64,000 nt of DNA, taken from assembly GCA_035578155.1 (NCBI GenBank), contig JAPWDM010000015.1:13519776-13583775 (forward strand). Reading direction: 5' to 3'. This DNA is from Brachynemurus nebulosus. Its lineage: Eukaryota; Arthropoda; Insecta; Neuroptera; Myrmeleontidae. A program made the translations under genes and the position numbers. Every line of letters begins with the position of its first letter. Position 1 is the stretch's first letter. Under the pieces are notes generated by a model. It was not told the origin of the DNA and did not search any database. It was given only the letters and a program-made list of their open reading frames with translations. Shown here piece by piece: positions 21,950 to 31,750 of this stretch.

Positions 21950-23141
21950 ATAGCAGCAGTAACGAAATGCGTGATAAATTTTGTAATAATGACGACAATG
22001 ACGCAGATAAGGACTACAATCCTCAGCACGATGACGACTACTCATCAGGTAAGCACATTTTTATATAGAATTTTAATAATAACGGAAAACAACATTCAAA
22101 CCATTGTTGAAATGTTTTAGGTTGTTATGTTTTTTTTTCAACTTTACTAACTTGAGTACAACTATGTTAATTTAACCTGAATATAACCTAACCTAATTAA
22201 TGTATTAGAATCACGATTGAAACAATTAATAGCTATTGATTATTTTTTGTTTTTACAAATATAGATGACAGTGCTCAGCTACAAACGTCACCAATATTAG
22301 AAGAGGCAGTCGGAGAAGATACTCCTGCAGAGGAGCCTGATATAGATGTAGAAATCCACAGCTGCCAGAACAAACCGTTTGTACCACGGAAACTCCAAAA
22401 AAAAAAACGAGTTAAAGAGGGAACGAGCCAAGAGGCTTCGTAATAACGGAGAATGATACATCAGTGTCAAGGGTAATATTGTAGCATGTAAGAGCTTTGC
22501 AAATATTGATTGTGGATGCCCAAAACGATGTTTTGCATCATTCACGGAAGATGAAAGACGAATGCAGTTTGAGAAATTTTATAAAATTGGTGATTTTAGC
22601 AAACAAAATGCGTACTTATGTGGACTTATCTATCAGGCGCCCATAAAGTGTAGACGTTGAAGCAATAGTGGTTTGCGAGACCACCTAATCACTATAAATT
22701 TTCGCGCATTATTTTGAATACTTAACGACAATTTTATGTTGTCTATTGTTTGTCCCTGGGGTATTTTAACTTTTACTACGTGTAAAATTGATTGTTGGAT
22801 TTCTCATCCAGAAAGGTCGTTTAGGATCGTAAAAAAAAACTATTAAAACACTTTTATTTCTTTTAAATAAAATAAAATATTATTTATTTGCTGTGAAATA
22901 TTATTGCTTCATGAATATTTTACATATTGTTATTACTCGATAAAATACGACGCCATTTTTGTTATCTATAAATTCATTTTAATTTTAAGTTTTATTGTTT
23001 TACAACAATATTTTTTTGGGATATATAAATTTCACGAAGAATTTTTTCAACCTTCTCCCAAATTGCGTGGACTAGCTTTATAGAAGGATGGACATAATGA
23101 AACCAATATCTTCTATTTCATAGCTTTTCTTTATTAAAATT

Positions 23142-23182
23142 GCCAAAATATTTTCGATATGTTTAATATCATCTTCAGTGGC
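23142..23182 (-). ncRNA. Hammerhead-like motif (putative, degenerate)
   Basis: On the minus strand GCC-ACTGAAGAT-GATAT-taaac-ATATC-GAAA...GGC: an inner 5-bp stem flanked by CTGA.GAT and GAAA, closed by GCC/GGC. It lies downstream of the minus-strand Penelope copy, where such ribozymes occur in this retroelement class. The core departs from CUGAUGA, so activity is doubtful. Confidence 0.3.
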
Positions 23183-23975
23183 TAAACATCAAAAAAAAAA
23201 AAAAAAAATTTTTACAACGTAATAATAAACAATAACATCATTTTTATATATTTACAATTCTTCGTTAACTTATACTATTATTTTTTAGGTTATAAGCTAC
23301 ATATTGGATAGGAGGATTATTTATTTATTTTTGTAAAAACAACAAGAATTTGTGATTTAGTTGATATATAGGAAATTTTATGTTTGGAAGAATATCTATT
23401 TGTGTTAACGAAACAAACAAAACCTATTTTTTAATATTAGCGGATTTGAGACAGGACAAACTGAAACAGTATGTATATTAAAATGTTAAAAAATTTTTTT
23501 TACAATCTTACTCACGAGAAATTATCTAAATTTCAGATTGTCATTCTTGGATAACAACCAACCATACCAACAATCCATTAGAACAATTTAACTAGTTTTT
23601 TTGCATTTCACATGGAAATTTGTCAATCGAAAAAATTTTTTATAAAATAATTACTTTAATTTAAAACAATTAAAAAAGTCAAACATATTTAAAATGTAAA
23701 ATCAAAAAAAAAATTTCAAGAGAATTTTTTTTTATATTATCACAGTTTGTACAATGTACTCCTCAAGTACATTGTTATTGGTATGGTAGCACAGTGATCA
23801 ACTGAACTAAATTTGTAAATTTTTTGTTTAAAGATAAATTTCTCGAAAATTCTAGACAAAATTAGTCCGGTCTCAATTTACATATTGGTATGTGTTTATT
23901 GTTTATGTTTTTTGATTACAATGTATTATATAAGCATCTTTTGGAAATATTGTTTATTGATTTCTATTATTATTA

Positions 23976-25161
23976 TTATTTTATTTTTTTAATAATCGGT
24001 AAATAGGCATCATCTAGAGCTAATGATTCTATCTGCTTGTTGCAATTTTTTGATTCATTCAGTTTTATGTAAAAACCTTCACTTAATAATCTTTTTTGGT
24101 ATTTATTTTCTCTGTCTAATATTTCGACTTGGTCGAAATTAAACCTGTGATCATTATTTATCGAATGTTCAGATAATCCAGTTGCCTCTTTGCCCCTTTT
24201 TATGTCATATTTGTGTTGGGCTAATCTATTATTCAATGACTGTGACGTTTGTCCATAGTATGATAATTCGCAATCTTGGCAGTTTATTTTATATACTATA
24301 TTGTAATCTTGTTTTATATCTGTTTTTACTCTTTTTTTAGTGTAAATGTTTGAAATTTTATTGTTAAAAGAAAACGTTATTTTATTTTTGCTATTTTTTT
24401 CTATTATTGGTTTTAATTTCTTAGTTAAATTATTATAGGGTAAACAAATTCTATTTTTATGTTCATTTATTGTATCTACATTAGTTTTTGTTGTATTATA
24501 TGCTAAATGTATAACTTTTTCTTTTATCATGTTAATTAAATTTATAGGATAGTTATTTTTAGTTAGAATGGAAACAGCTAATTTTATAGATTCTTTTCTA
24601 TTTTTTATGCTACTTAAATGTACCGCTCTATGCATTAGATTATGTATCATGTTATTTTTTATGTATTGTGGATGATTCGAGTTGTAATTAATGATTCTGT
24701 CAGTGTAATTATCTTTTTTATGCCATATTGTGTTAATCACGTTATGCTTATCTTTTTTAACTAAGGTGTCAAGAAACGCTATTTGGTTATTTTCTTCTAT
24801 TTCAATGGAAAACTGTAAAGTTGGATGATAATTATTAAAACTATTTTTAATATGTTCTATTAAATTTTCTGGCGCTACTGTTAAAATGTCATCTACGTAT
24901 CTATAGAAAAAAGCTGGATTCCATTTTTTGACTTTTTTAATACTGGCAGCACAAAGAAAATCCATTACATACGAAGCAATGATACTGCTAAGGTTCCCAC
25001 CCATTGGGCAGCCAAATAACTGTTTATAAAATTTATCCTGAAATCTAAAAACATTATTTTCGAAAATTAACTCAATTCCCTCAATAAATAATTCTCTATC
25101 TATATCTGTAAATTTTTTTATGTTGGACCATTGTTTTTTAATGACAGCTATTGCTAAGTTT
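23976..25161 (-). pseudogene. Penelope-like RT and GIY-YIG nuclease, 5'-truncated copy
   Basis: Reads from about RT motif A's neighbour onward: CPMGGNLSSIIASYVM (motif B), FYRYVDDILTV (motif C with catalytic YVDD), thumb, then the GIY-YIG nuclease CELSYYGQTSQSLNNRLAQH with ...SEGFYIKLNE. It ends with a normal stop at 23976, so its C-terminus is complete (..LPIIKKIK). The N-terminus is missing because the copy starts at the head-to-head junction. No frameshift is seen in the retained part. It would be retrotransposed by target-primed reverse transcription if complete. Confidence 0.9.
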
Positions 25162-26928
25162 AGATCCTTATCCTTTACATAAATACATTAACGATTGCCA
25201 TAAACAGACCAAAAATTTCATCAAACAAAATTCTGACAAAATTATAATAACTAAAGCTGACAAAGGTGGTTCAACGGTAATTTTAAATAAGGAAGAATAT
25301 CTTAATAAAGCTATGACACAATTAAACAATAAAAAAACTTATTTAAACATTAGAAAAGATCCAAATGAAAATATTTTGAGAAAAATTAAACTATATACAG
25401 ATAAATTATACAAAAAAATAGATATATTGACAGCACAACGAAGACCAAACTTCAAAAATCAGGAAAAACTTTACCCGAAATCTATTTTTTACCAAAAATT
25501 CAAAAAAAGGATATACCATTACGACCAATTGTTAGCCAGATCAATTCCCCTATACAGGGAATAGCAAAATATTTCTCTGAAATATTAACTAAATCTGAAA
25601 ATAGTCAATTTTCCATAAAAAATTCGTATGATTTCGTAAAGAAAATTAATAACATTCAACTTAAAGATTCTAATGAAAAAATTTTTTCATTGGATGTCAA
25701 ATCTTTATTTACAAATATTCCTCTAAACTTAGCAATAGCTGTCATTAAAAAACAATGGTCCAACATAAAAAAATTTACAGATATAGATAGAGAATTATTT
25801 ATTGAGGGAATTGAGTTAATTTTCGAAAATAATGTTTTTAGATTTCAGGATAAATTTTATAAACAGTTATTTGGCTGCCCAATGGGTGGGAACCTTAGCA
25901 GTATCATTGCTTCGTATGTAATGGATTTTCTTTGTGCTGCCAGTATTAAAAAAGTCAAAAAATGGAATCCAGCTTTTTTCTATAGATACGTAGATGACAT
26001 TTTAACAGTAGCGCCAGAAAATTTAATAGAACATATTAAAAATAGTTTTAATAATTATCATCCAACTTTACAGTTTGCCATTGAAATAGAAGAAAATAAC
26101 CAAATAGCGTTTCTTGACACCTTAGTTAAAAAAGATAAGCATAACGTGATTAACACAATATGGCATAAAAAAGATAATTACACTGACAGAATCATTAATT
26201 ACAACTCGAATCATCCACAATACATAAAAAATAACATGATACATAATCTAATGCATAGAGCGGTACATTTAAGTAGCATAAAAAATAGAAAAGAATCTAT
26301 AAAATTAGCTGTTTCCATTCTAACTAAAAATAACTATCCTATAAATTTAATTAACATGATAAAAGAAAAAGTTATACATTTAGCATATAATACAACAAAA
26401 ACTAATGTAGATACAATAAATGAACATAAAAATAGAATTTGTTTACCCTATAATAATTTAACTAAGAAATTAAAACCAATAATAGAAAAAAATAGCAAAA
26501 ATAAAATAACGTTTTCTTTTAACAATAAAATTTCAAACATTTACACTAAAAAAAGAGTAAAAACAGATATAAAACAAGATTACAATATAGTATATAAAAT
26601 AAACTGCCAAGATTGCGAATTATCATACTATGGACAAACGTCACAGTCATTGAATAATAGATTAGCCCAACACAAATATGACATAAAAAGGGGCAAAGAG
26701 GCAACTGGATTATCTGAACATTCGATAAATAATGATCACAGGTTTAATTTCGACCAAGTCGAAATATTAGACAGAGAAAATAAATACCAAAAAAGATTAT
26801 TAAGTGAAGGTTTTTACATAAAACTGAATGAATCAAAAAATTGCAACAAGCAGAGATACATGCAATATGCATGCATATGCAATCATGAGATACATGTTCG
26901 GGTATTTTTGGTTCAAAATTATGAATAA
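25162..26928 (+). pseudogene. Penelope-like RT and GIY-YIG nuclease, longer copy, frameshifted
   Basis: Starts with the N-terminal ITKADKGGSTVILNKEEY segment typical of Penelope RTs. A frameshift near 25490-25560 separates this from the frame at 25690 that includes FSLDVKSLFTNIPL (motif A), CPMGGNLSSIIASYV, FYRYVDDILTV and the GIY-YIG domain (YYGQTSQSL). After NESKNCNKQ (26848) it diverges from the minus copy and runs into an ATGCAT-rich sequence, losing the last ~20 native residues. It is nearly identical to the minus copy wherever both exist. Confidence 0.9.
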
Positions 26929-27031
26929 AAAATTATATTTAAAAATTTTTTAATCAATTTAACTACTTCATAATGAATAAATTTGACTAATGGATTATTG
27001 AATTTTCCATATTATTTTAATATTAATAAAC

Positions 27032-27071
27032 TTGCCGATGAAGCTTTATAACTAAAGCGAAATATTCAAGA
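27032..27071 (+). ncRNA. Hammerhead-like motif (putative)
   Basis: CTTG-CCGATGAA-GCTTTA-taac-TAAAGC-GAAA-TATT-CAAG: a perfect 6-bp inner stem with the CGATGA and GAAA core strands and a 4-bp closing stem. The hammerhead consensus CUGAUGA has U where this has C. It follows the plus-strand Penelope copy. Structure is seen; cleavage is inference. Confidence 0.35.
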
Positions 27072-28446
27072 ATTTATATGATGGTTGAATGCATAAAATT
27101 TTTCAATAAATTGTGGACCATTCAATCTTTTGTTGTTTTCTTCAATGTTCTTCCTGCAATTGGCTGTTAATCCAACGGTTTTAGAAGACTGAAGTTAACT
27201 TCGTTTTTCAAGGGTAATATTGGTCAAAATTCTCGTATTAAATTTGAATATACCGCCCTTAAAATTCATCAAGAAAAATATTAGCCACTAGGTGTAGTTG
27301 TTCAACATCTCTTATCTCTCGTAACCAACAACATGTCGGAAGAGCTTTTCATTATAATCGACAGATGTCAGGCGCCATCTAGGTGCTCGCATTTAAACAC
27401 TTATGTCAATATCGCCACAACATCCACAATCTGGAACAAAAGCCGAAAAGTACAAATTTGTTCCATATTCAAAAAAGAGAATGCACAGTTCGAGTGTGCA
27501 AAAACTACTTTCTGGCAACTTTTGCTGTAAGCGATGGTAGAGTCACCAGAGCTCTTGAAAAATTAAGGAATGGGCGTGCTCCAGGAGAAGACTTAAGAGG
27601 TGAACATTTTGCTGCACAAAAAATAACACCGTTGCAAGTACAATCCGTGATAGACCACATTAACCGTTTTCCATCCTATGAAAGCCATTATTCCAGGAAA
27701 GATAATCCGAATAGGAAATACTTGAGCCCAGACCTTAATATTTCAAAGATGTACAATCTATATACGCAGTGGTGTGTGGAAAATGGAATCGAACGTGTCA
27801 AAGAGCATTATTACCGATCTACTTTCAATTCTAAATTTAACTTACAATTTCACGTGCTTAGAAAAGATACATGCAAAAACTTTGATAGTACAAGCAACTG
27901 ACTGATGTGAAACAAAATCCAGAAACAAGGGCAGAACTAAAAAGGGAACATAATCTCCATTTAGCAGGAGCTGAAAAAGCACGTGCTACTTTGAAAGCAG
28001 ATAGCACACTGGCAAAAGAAAATGAAGATGTATGCACTTTAACTATTGATTTACAGAAAGCCCTTCCGTTTCCAAAACTAACAGTATCTGAGGCATATTA
28101 CCGTGGAAACATGTACTGTTACAACCTGGGGGTACACGATATGGGGAAAAATTTCGGGTACATGTACGTATGGGATGAGACCATAGCAGGCAGGGGATCA
28201 CAAAAAATCTCTTCTTGTCTTACCGAGCACATAAAACAGAATCAATATAAACACATAATTATTTTCAGTGCCACTTGCGGCGGACAAAATCGTAATATTA
28301 ATGTAGCTTTAACCTTAATGAAATTGACGCAAGAAACAAATGTAGAAATCATTGATCTAAAATTCATGGTTTTAGGACACTTGTATCTGCCTAATGATGC
28401 TGACTTTGGCCACATAGAACAAGCAGCACGAAATCAAACTGTCTTA

Positions 28447-28467
28447 CCCCCCCCCCCCCTCCCCCCC
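28447..28467. repeat. C-rich homopolymer run
   Basis: About 20 C residues with one T, within the DUF7869 copy 2 coding region. It encodes a Pro run and probably marks slippage. Confidence 0.8.
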
Positions 28468-29263
28468 GATGACTGGTACAGAATGATACTAACTGCAAGG
28501 AAAACAAACAAATTCTTGCTAGTAAAAATGGAAGGTGACGATTTTCTGAGTGTTGAAAACTTGACAAAGTCAGTAACAAAACGAAAAAAAAAAATGTAAA
28601 TGAAGACAAAGTGAACTGGTTGAAAATACAGTGACTTCGTTTTTGTAAGGAAAAGGAGTATTCTATTCTGTACAAATACACACTGAATGAAGACATGCCG
28701 TTTGAAGAGCTTGATGTAAAACCTGCCAAACGGGATCGACCTCATAGCTTTGCTCTTATTAAACAAGATAAACTTTACAAGGATCCTCGAGCTATGTCCG
28801 TTCTTAAGAAAAGAGACATGTTGTATTTGCTACAATACATACCCCCAGTGAACCATGCTTTTTTTAGAAACATAAAAAGCAATCAGAATGAACAAGACGT
28901 CGGCCCATATCTTGATGCAATCTCTGAGGAGAGCGAAGAAGAAGTTTCAACTTAAGATGTATTTTTCTGTTATAACAATATTTTTATAAATGTCTTATTA
29001 AACATAAATATCTTTTTGAAAATAATTTCGTTATTTTAATATCCAATCTTAACACGGTGTAAGTTATTTTTTGACATGTATTGTGGTGAACATCTGTATT
29101 TCCCTAAAAAGAAATAAAAAAAAATAAAATCTTCTTGTTTAGTTAGAAGGTAAATTTAGTATGTAGACTATTCAAAACTGTCAATAAAGTTACTTTCTAT
29201 GGCTCACTGATTTTTCTCTAGTTGCAAACGCAAAACCTTCATTATTGAATAAGTAGCTATTTC

Positions 29264-29291
29264 GACTTACACCACTATATTTCTCAGCCCT
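29264..29291 (-). repeat. Right TIR of the DUF7869 transposon
   Basis: 28 bp, exact reverse complement of 16106-16133. Confidence 0.9.
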
Positions 29292-29917
29292 CCACATTAT
29301 GATCTGGGTACAGTTGAACCCCTCACATTGGCCATAGTCGACGAGAATATATCCAAGGAGGTTCCAAGGGTCAGTGTTTTACATAGCCTTTTTCTTAGTT
29401 TTCTCTTTATTTAATTTAATGGCTTAATGTTTATTGTAATTTAAAGGGTTTTGGGGTATCTTATTTAGAATCGAATTTTTATTTAGTGTTTAGTGTTATG
29501 TATGTTTTTTTTTTTTTAAATTTTTGTATACAGATATGTCTGATTTTTTATAAATATACATCAATAATTCTGTAGAAAAAGAAGTGCCCTTTAAAAATTT
29601 CTATTATTCACTATGCCTCTTCCTGCCATTATCCAATCCGACATCACCCGCTTGCATGCTATCCTCCGTCTCCCAAGCGTCATAGAGTTTATTTAAAACT
29701 GTAATTGATCAGAAAATATATATTTTTTAGGTATTTTTGCCGCTGAACCACTCATTTTGTTAGCTTTAATTTTCATCTTAGACTTGACAAAGGAATCTCG
29801 CAAATTGGTTCACCTCCGTATTACTTCTTTCCCTAAAACGAATGAAAAACATTTTTAAAGCATAACATATTATGGCTAATATTTTTTTAAAAAAACTTTT
29901 ATTCTTTTTTTTTTTAG
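29292..29917. other. Non-coding gap before the Harbinger gene
   Basis: No supported ORF; T-rich. A branch-point/polypyrimidine tract and AG at ~29916 precede the Harbinger exon. No left terminal repeat matching the PIF/Harbinger right side was found here. Confidence 0.4.
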
Positions 29918-30808
29918 GTATCTGGCAAGTGGTTTTTCTTTCACTGATTTACATTTCTAGTACAGAATTGGGATTTGGGATTGGGACGGCAAGTAAAATA
30001 GTAAAAGATATATGCACAGCAATATGGACATTAATGCGAGAAGAATGTATCCCGACACCAACACCAGAGATATGGGAATCAATTGCATCCGAGTTTGAAA
30101 GTACCGCCAATTTCCCGCACTGCTTAGGAGCGGTTGATGGGAAACTAATCCGTCTTACATGTCCATTTAGCAGTGGGTCAATGTATTTTAAATACAGACA
30201 TTATTTTTCAGTGGTTTTAATGGCTGTAGCAGATTCAAAATATAGATTTATCTATGTCGACGTAGGAAGCTATGGTAAAGACTGTGACTGCAGTATTCAA
30301 GCGGTCCAGTCTGTGGCAATCAATAGAAAATAATACTCAGCAATTACCGGAGGAAAAGTGTCTTCCTGGTACAGAAGGCCCAAAAATACCGTACTTCTTC
30401 GTCGAAGATGAAGCATTTGGACTACACAGACATTCATTACGACCTTTTGGAGAAACACATCTAACAGTCCAGAAAAGAATATTTAGTTATCGTTTGTGCA
30501 GAGCAAGGAGGTATGTTGAATGTGCTTTTGGCATTCTGACCGATAAGTGGCGCTTGTTCTACCGGCCTTTAAATGTACAACCAGATTTTGCTGTCACTAT
30601 TATTAAAGCTTGTATTGTGTTACACAATTTTGCACGTGACAGAGATGGATTTGTAGTGGAAGATAGTACATCCATCATTGGTTTGGAGGACTTGTCTCGA
30701 GAAAATAATACAAGAGGAGGACTGATAGCTAACACCATTAGGAATACTTTTTGTGAATATTTTATGACAGATGCTGGAAGTGTGCCGTGGCAAATGTCAA
30801 AAATATAA
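29918..30808 (+). pseudogene. PIF/Harbinger transposase (HARBI1-like, DDE_Tnp_4), broken
   Basis: The exon begins after a T-rich acceptor with YLASGFSFTDLHF, meets an in-frame TAG at ~29960, shifts frame near 29972, and continues IGTASKIVKDICTAIW. Catalytic acids expected for this nuclease are visible: HCLGAVDGK (first Asp), YVDVGSYGKDCD (second Asp) and RRYVECAFGIL (Glu). A third lesion near 30290 shifts the frame between the second Asp and SSLWQSIE. It ends at 30808. The usual partner, a MADF/Myb-type DNA-binding protein, is represented by the minus-strand remnant at 31262-31438. Confidence 0.9.
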
Positions 30809-31261
30809 ATTAATAGCACAATAAAAACTACGCAATATTTATGTTAAGTAAAATTTACTTTTTGTATTGTAAAATATGTTTAATTTTGTATATTACTATC
30901 TATCTATTTTACTATCTTTTATTAATATATACATACAGGCCTATTTAATACAAGATTTAAGCAACTTACCGTAAAAAAATTACAGTAAACGTTATTTATT
31001 TCATGATCATTCTCAGTTTGAATAAATATATAAAAAAGTAGTGTATTTTTTTATATTTGTAATCTTTTTTCATTACAACAAACGTATCATTAACGTTTAA
31101 AAATTAAAATATTTTACTTTATGTAAGGTTATGTACTGATTCATATTGCCAAAATAATGTTAAAAAATAGCATAAAACTTTTATGATAAGTTACTTAAAA
31201 CTATTTATACTGAGACAATTACTTTATTTTTTATTTTTGAATAAATATTAAATACACTTAC
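30809..31261. other. Non-coding space between convergent Harbinger genes
   Basis: Very AT-rich. Later exons of the minus-strand MADF gene would be expected here but none was found. Confidence 0.4.
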
Positions 31262-31438
31262 CAAACGCATTTTTATTTTTATCTTCCATCAAATAAAAAT
31301 TAGGTTTAGTTCTAGGCAAACTTCACGCCAGGCATTTCTTGTTGCAATTCGATCTTTGTAAATATCAAGGGTTTTGTCCCATAATACAGGTCTACTATGA
31401 ACTAAAATTATCAAAACTTCAACATCAATTTTATCCAT
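31262..31438 (-). pseudogene. MADF domain exon, partial
   Basis: The ATG at 31438 starts MDKIDVEVLIILVHSRPVLW, followed by DKTLDIYKDRIATRNAWREV, the first two helices of a MADF (Myb/SANT-like) domain. A one-base shift near 31285 puts EDKNKNAFG into register before a GTAAG donor (31261). Downstream exons are missing. Paired with a HARBI1-type transposase, as in autonomous PIF/Harbinger elements where the MADF protein carries the transposase to DNA. Confidence 0.75.
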
Positions 31439-31559
31439 TTTAATTTTTCAATTCAACAATCAACGAAATATATAGGTTAAAAAACACTGCCGTACGTTAA
31501 AAAACCATACTATTTCTACTATTAATGTGAAAGCATTCATTTAATTGCATACACTTTTG

Positions 31560-31750
31560 AGTTAAAAACGCCGTACGGCAACCGTCAAGTCCAGTGACAA
31601 GAGACGGCTGCTATACGGCACGGTAACGGCATTTTGCCGTGACCGTGTAGTATGAAAGGTCCCATGCTCTTCTTCACTCCACTAAAGAAATGCGATCGTA
31701 CGGTTTTTTGCCTTACGGTAAAAACCGTATAATGTGAAAGGAGCATTATG
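31560..31750. repeat. Harbinger-like end sequences with palindromes
   Basis: Dense CCGT/ACGG repeats, including the palindrome ACGGCATTTTGCCGT, then CCGTGTAGTATGAAAGGTCC (to ~31662) and again CCGTATAATGTGAAAGGAGC (to ~31745). Two successive similar right ends suggest two abutting or nested copies. The matching left ends were not found. Confidence 0.45.

Larger units (their letters stand above)
22650..27375. mobile_element. Penelope-like element insertion, inverted dimer
   Basis: The DUF7869 protein stops matching just after 22640 and resumes at ~27400. In between, two Penelope-like coding regions face away from each other, meeting head-to-head at 25161/25162. The shared coding part (minus 25161 to ~24030, plus ~25725-26848) differs by about one amino acid in 340, so the duplication is young. 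Inverted, 5'-truncated partner copies are a known habit of Penelope-like elements. Exact outer ends are uncertain; CAGGCGCC occurs near both (22635 and 27370). Confidence 0.7.
16365..28955 (+). pseudogene. DUF7869 transposase-type gene, copy 2, split by two elements
   Basis: Exon 1 begins ATGGATAG at 16365, is cut by the LTR element, resumes at 21954 in frame (acidic Asp/Asn-rich stretch) and ends at 22048 (CAG/GTAAGC). Exon 2 starts at 22265, carries a basic patch and C-x-C-x3-C residues (NIDCGCPKRCFASF) and FSKQNAYLCGL at ~22610. After the Penelope insertion it resumes near 27400 with VCKNYFLATFAVSDGRV, then TIDLQKALPFPK, YRGNMYCYNLGVHDMGK, ATCGGQNRN and LPNDADFGHIEQAAR, the RNase-H-like part. 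Compared with copy 1 (VDNCTAQNKN) the central Asp is Ala-Thr here. Further lesions: A-run frameshifts near 22398 and 28590, a stop between the ORFs at ~27900, and a TGA at 28632. The C-terminus ends ISEESEEEVST at 28955. Confidence 0.8.
16106..29291 (+). mobile_element. DNA transposon of the DUF7869 family with perfect 28-bp TIRs
   Basis: 16106-16133 begins AGGGCTGAGAAATATAGTGG and is the exact reverse complement of 29264-29291 over all 28 positions. Between them lies one plus-strand gene of the DUF7869 family, whose ATG is ~230 bp inside the left TIR and whose stop is ~310 bp inside the right TIR, the geometry of an autonomous cut-and-paste element. The 13.2 kb span is inflated by an LTR retrotransposon (16373-21949) and a Penelope-like dimer (about 22650-27375), leaving roughly 3 kb of original element. 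The flanks (..ACATATGA and ..ACATTATGA, the latter 2 bp outside) are similar but not a clean target duplication. Confidence 0.7.
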
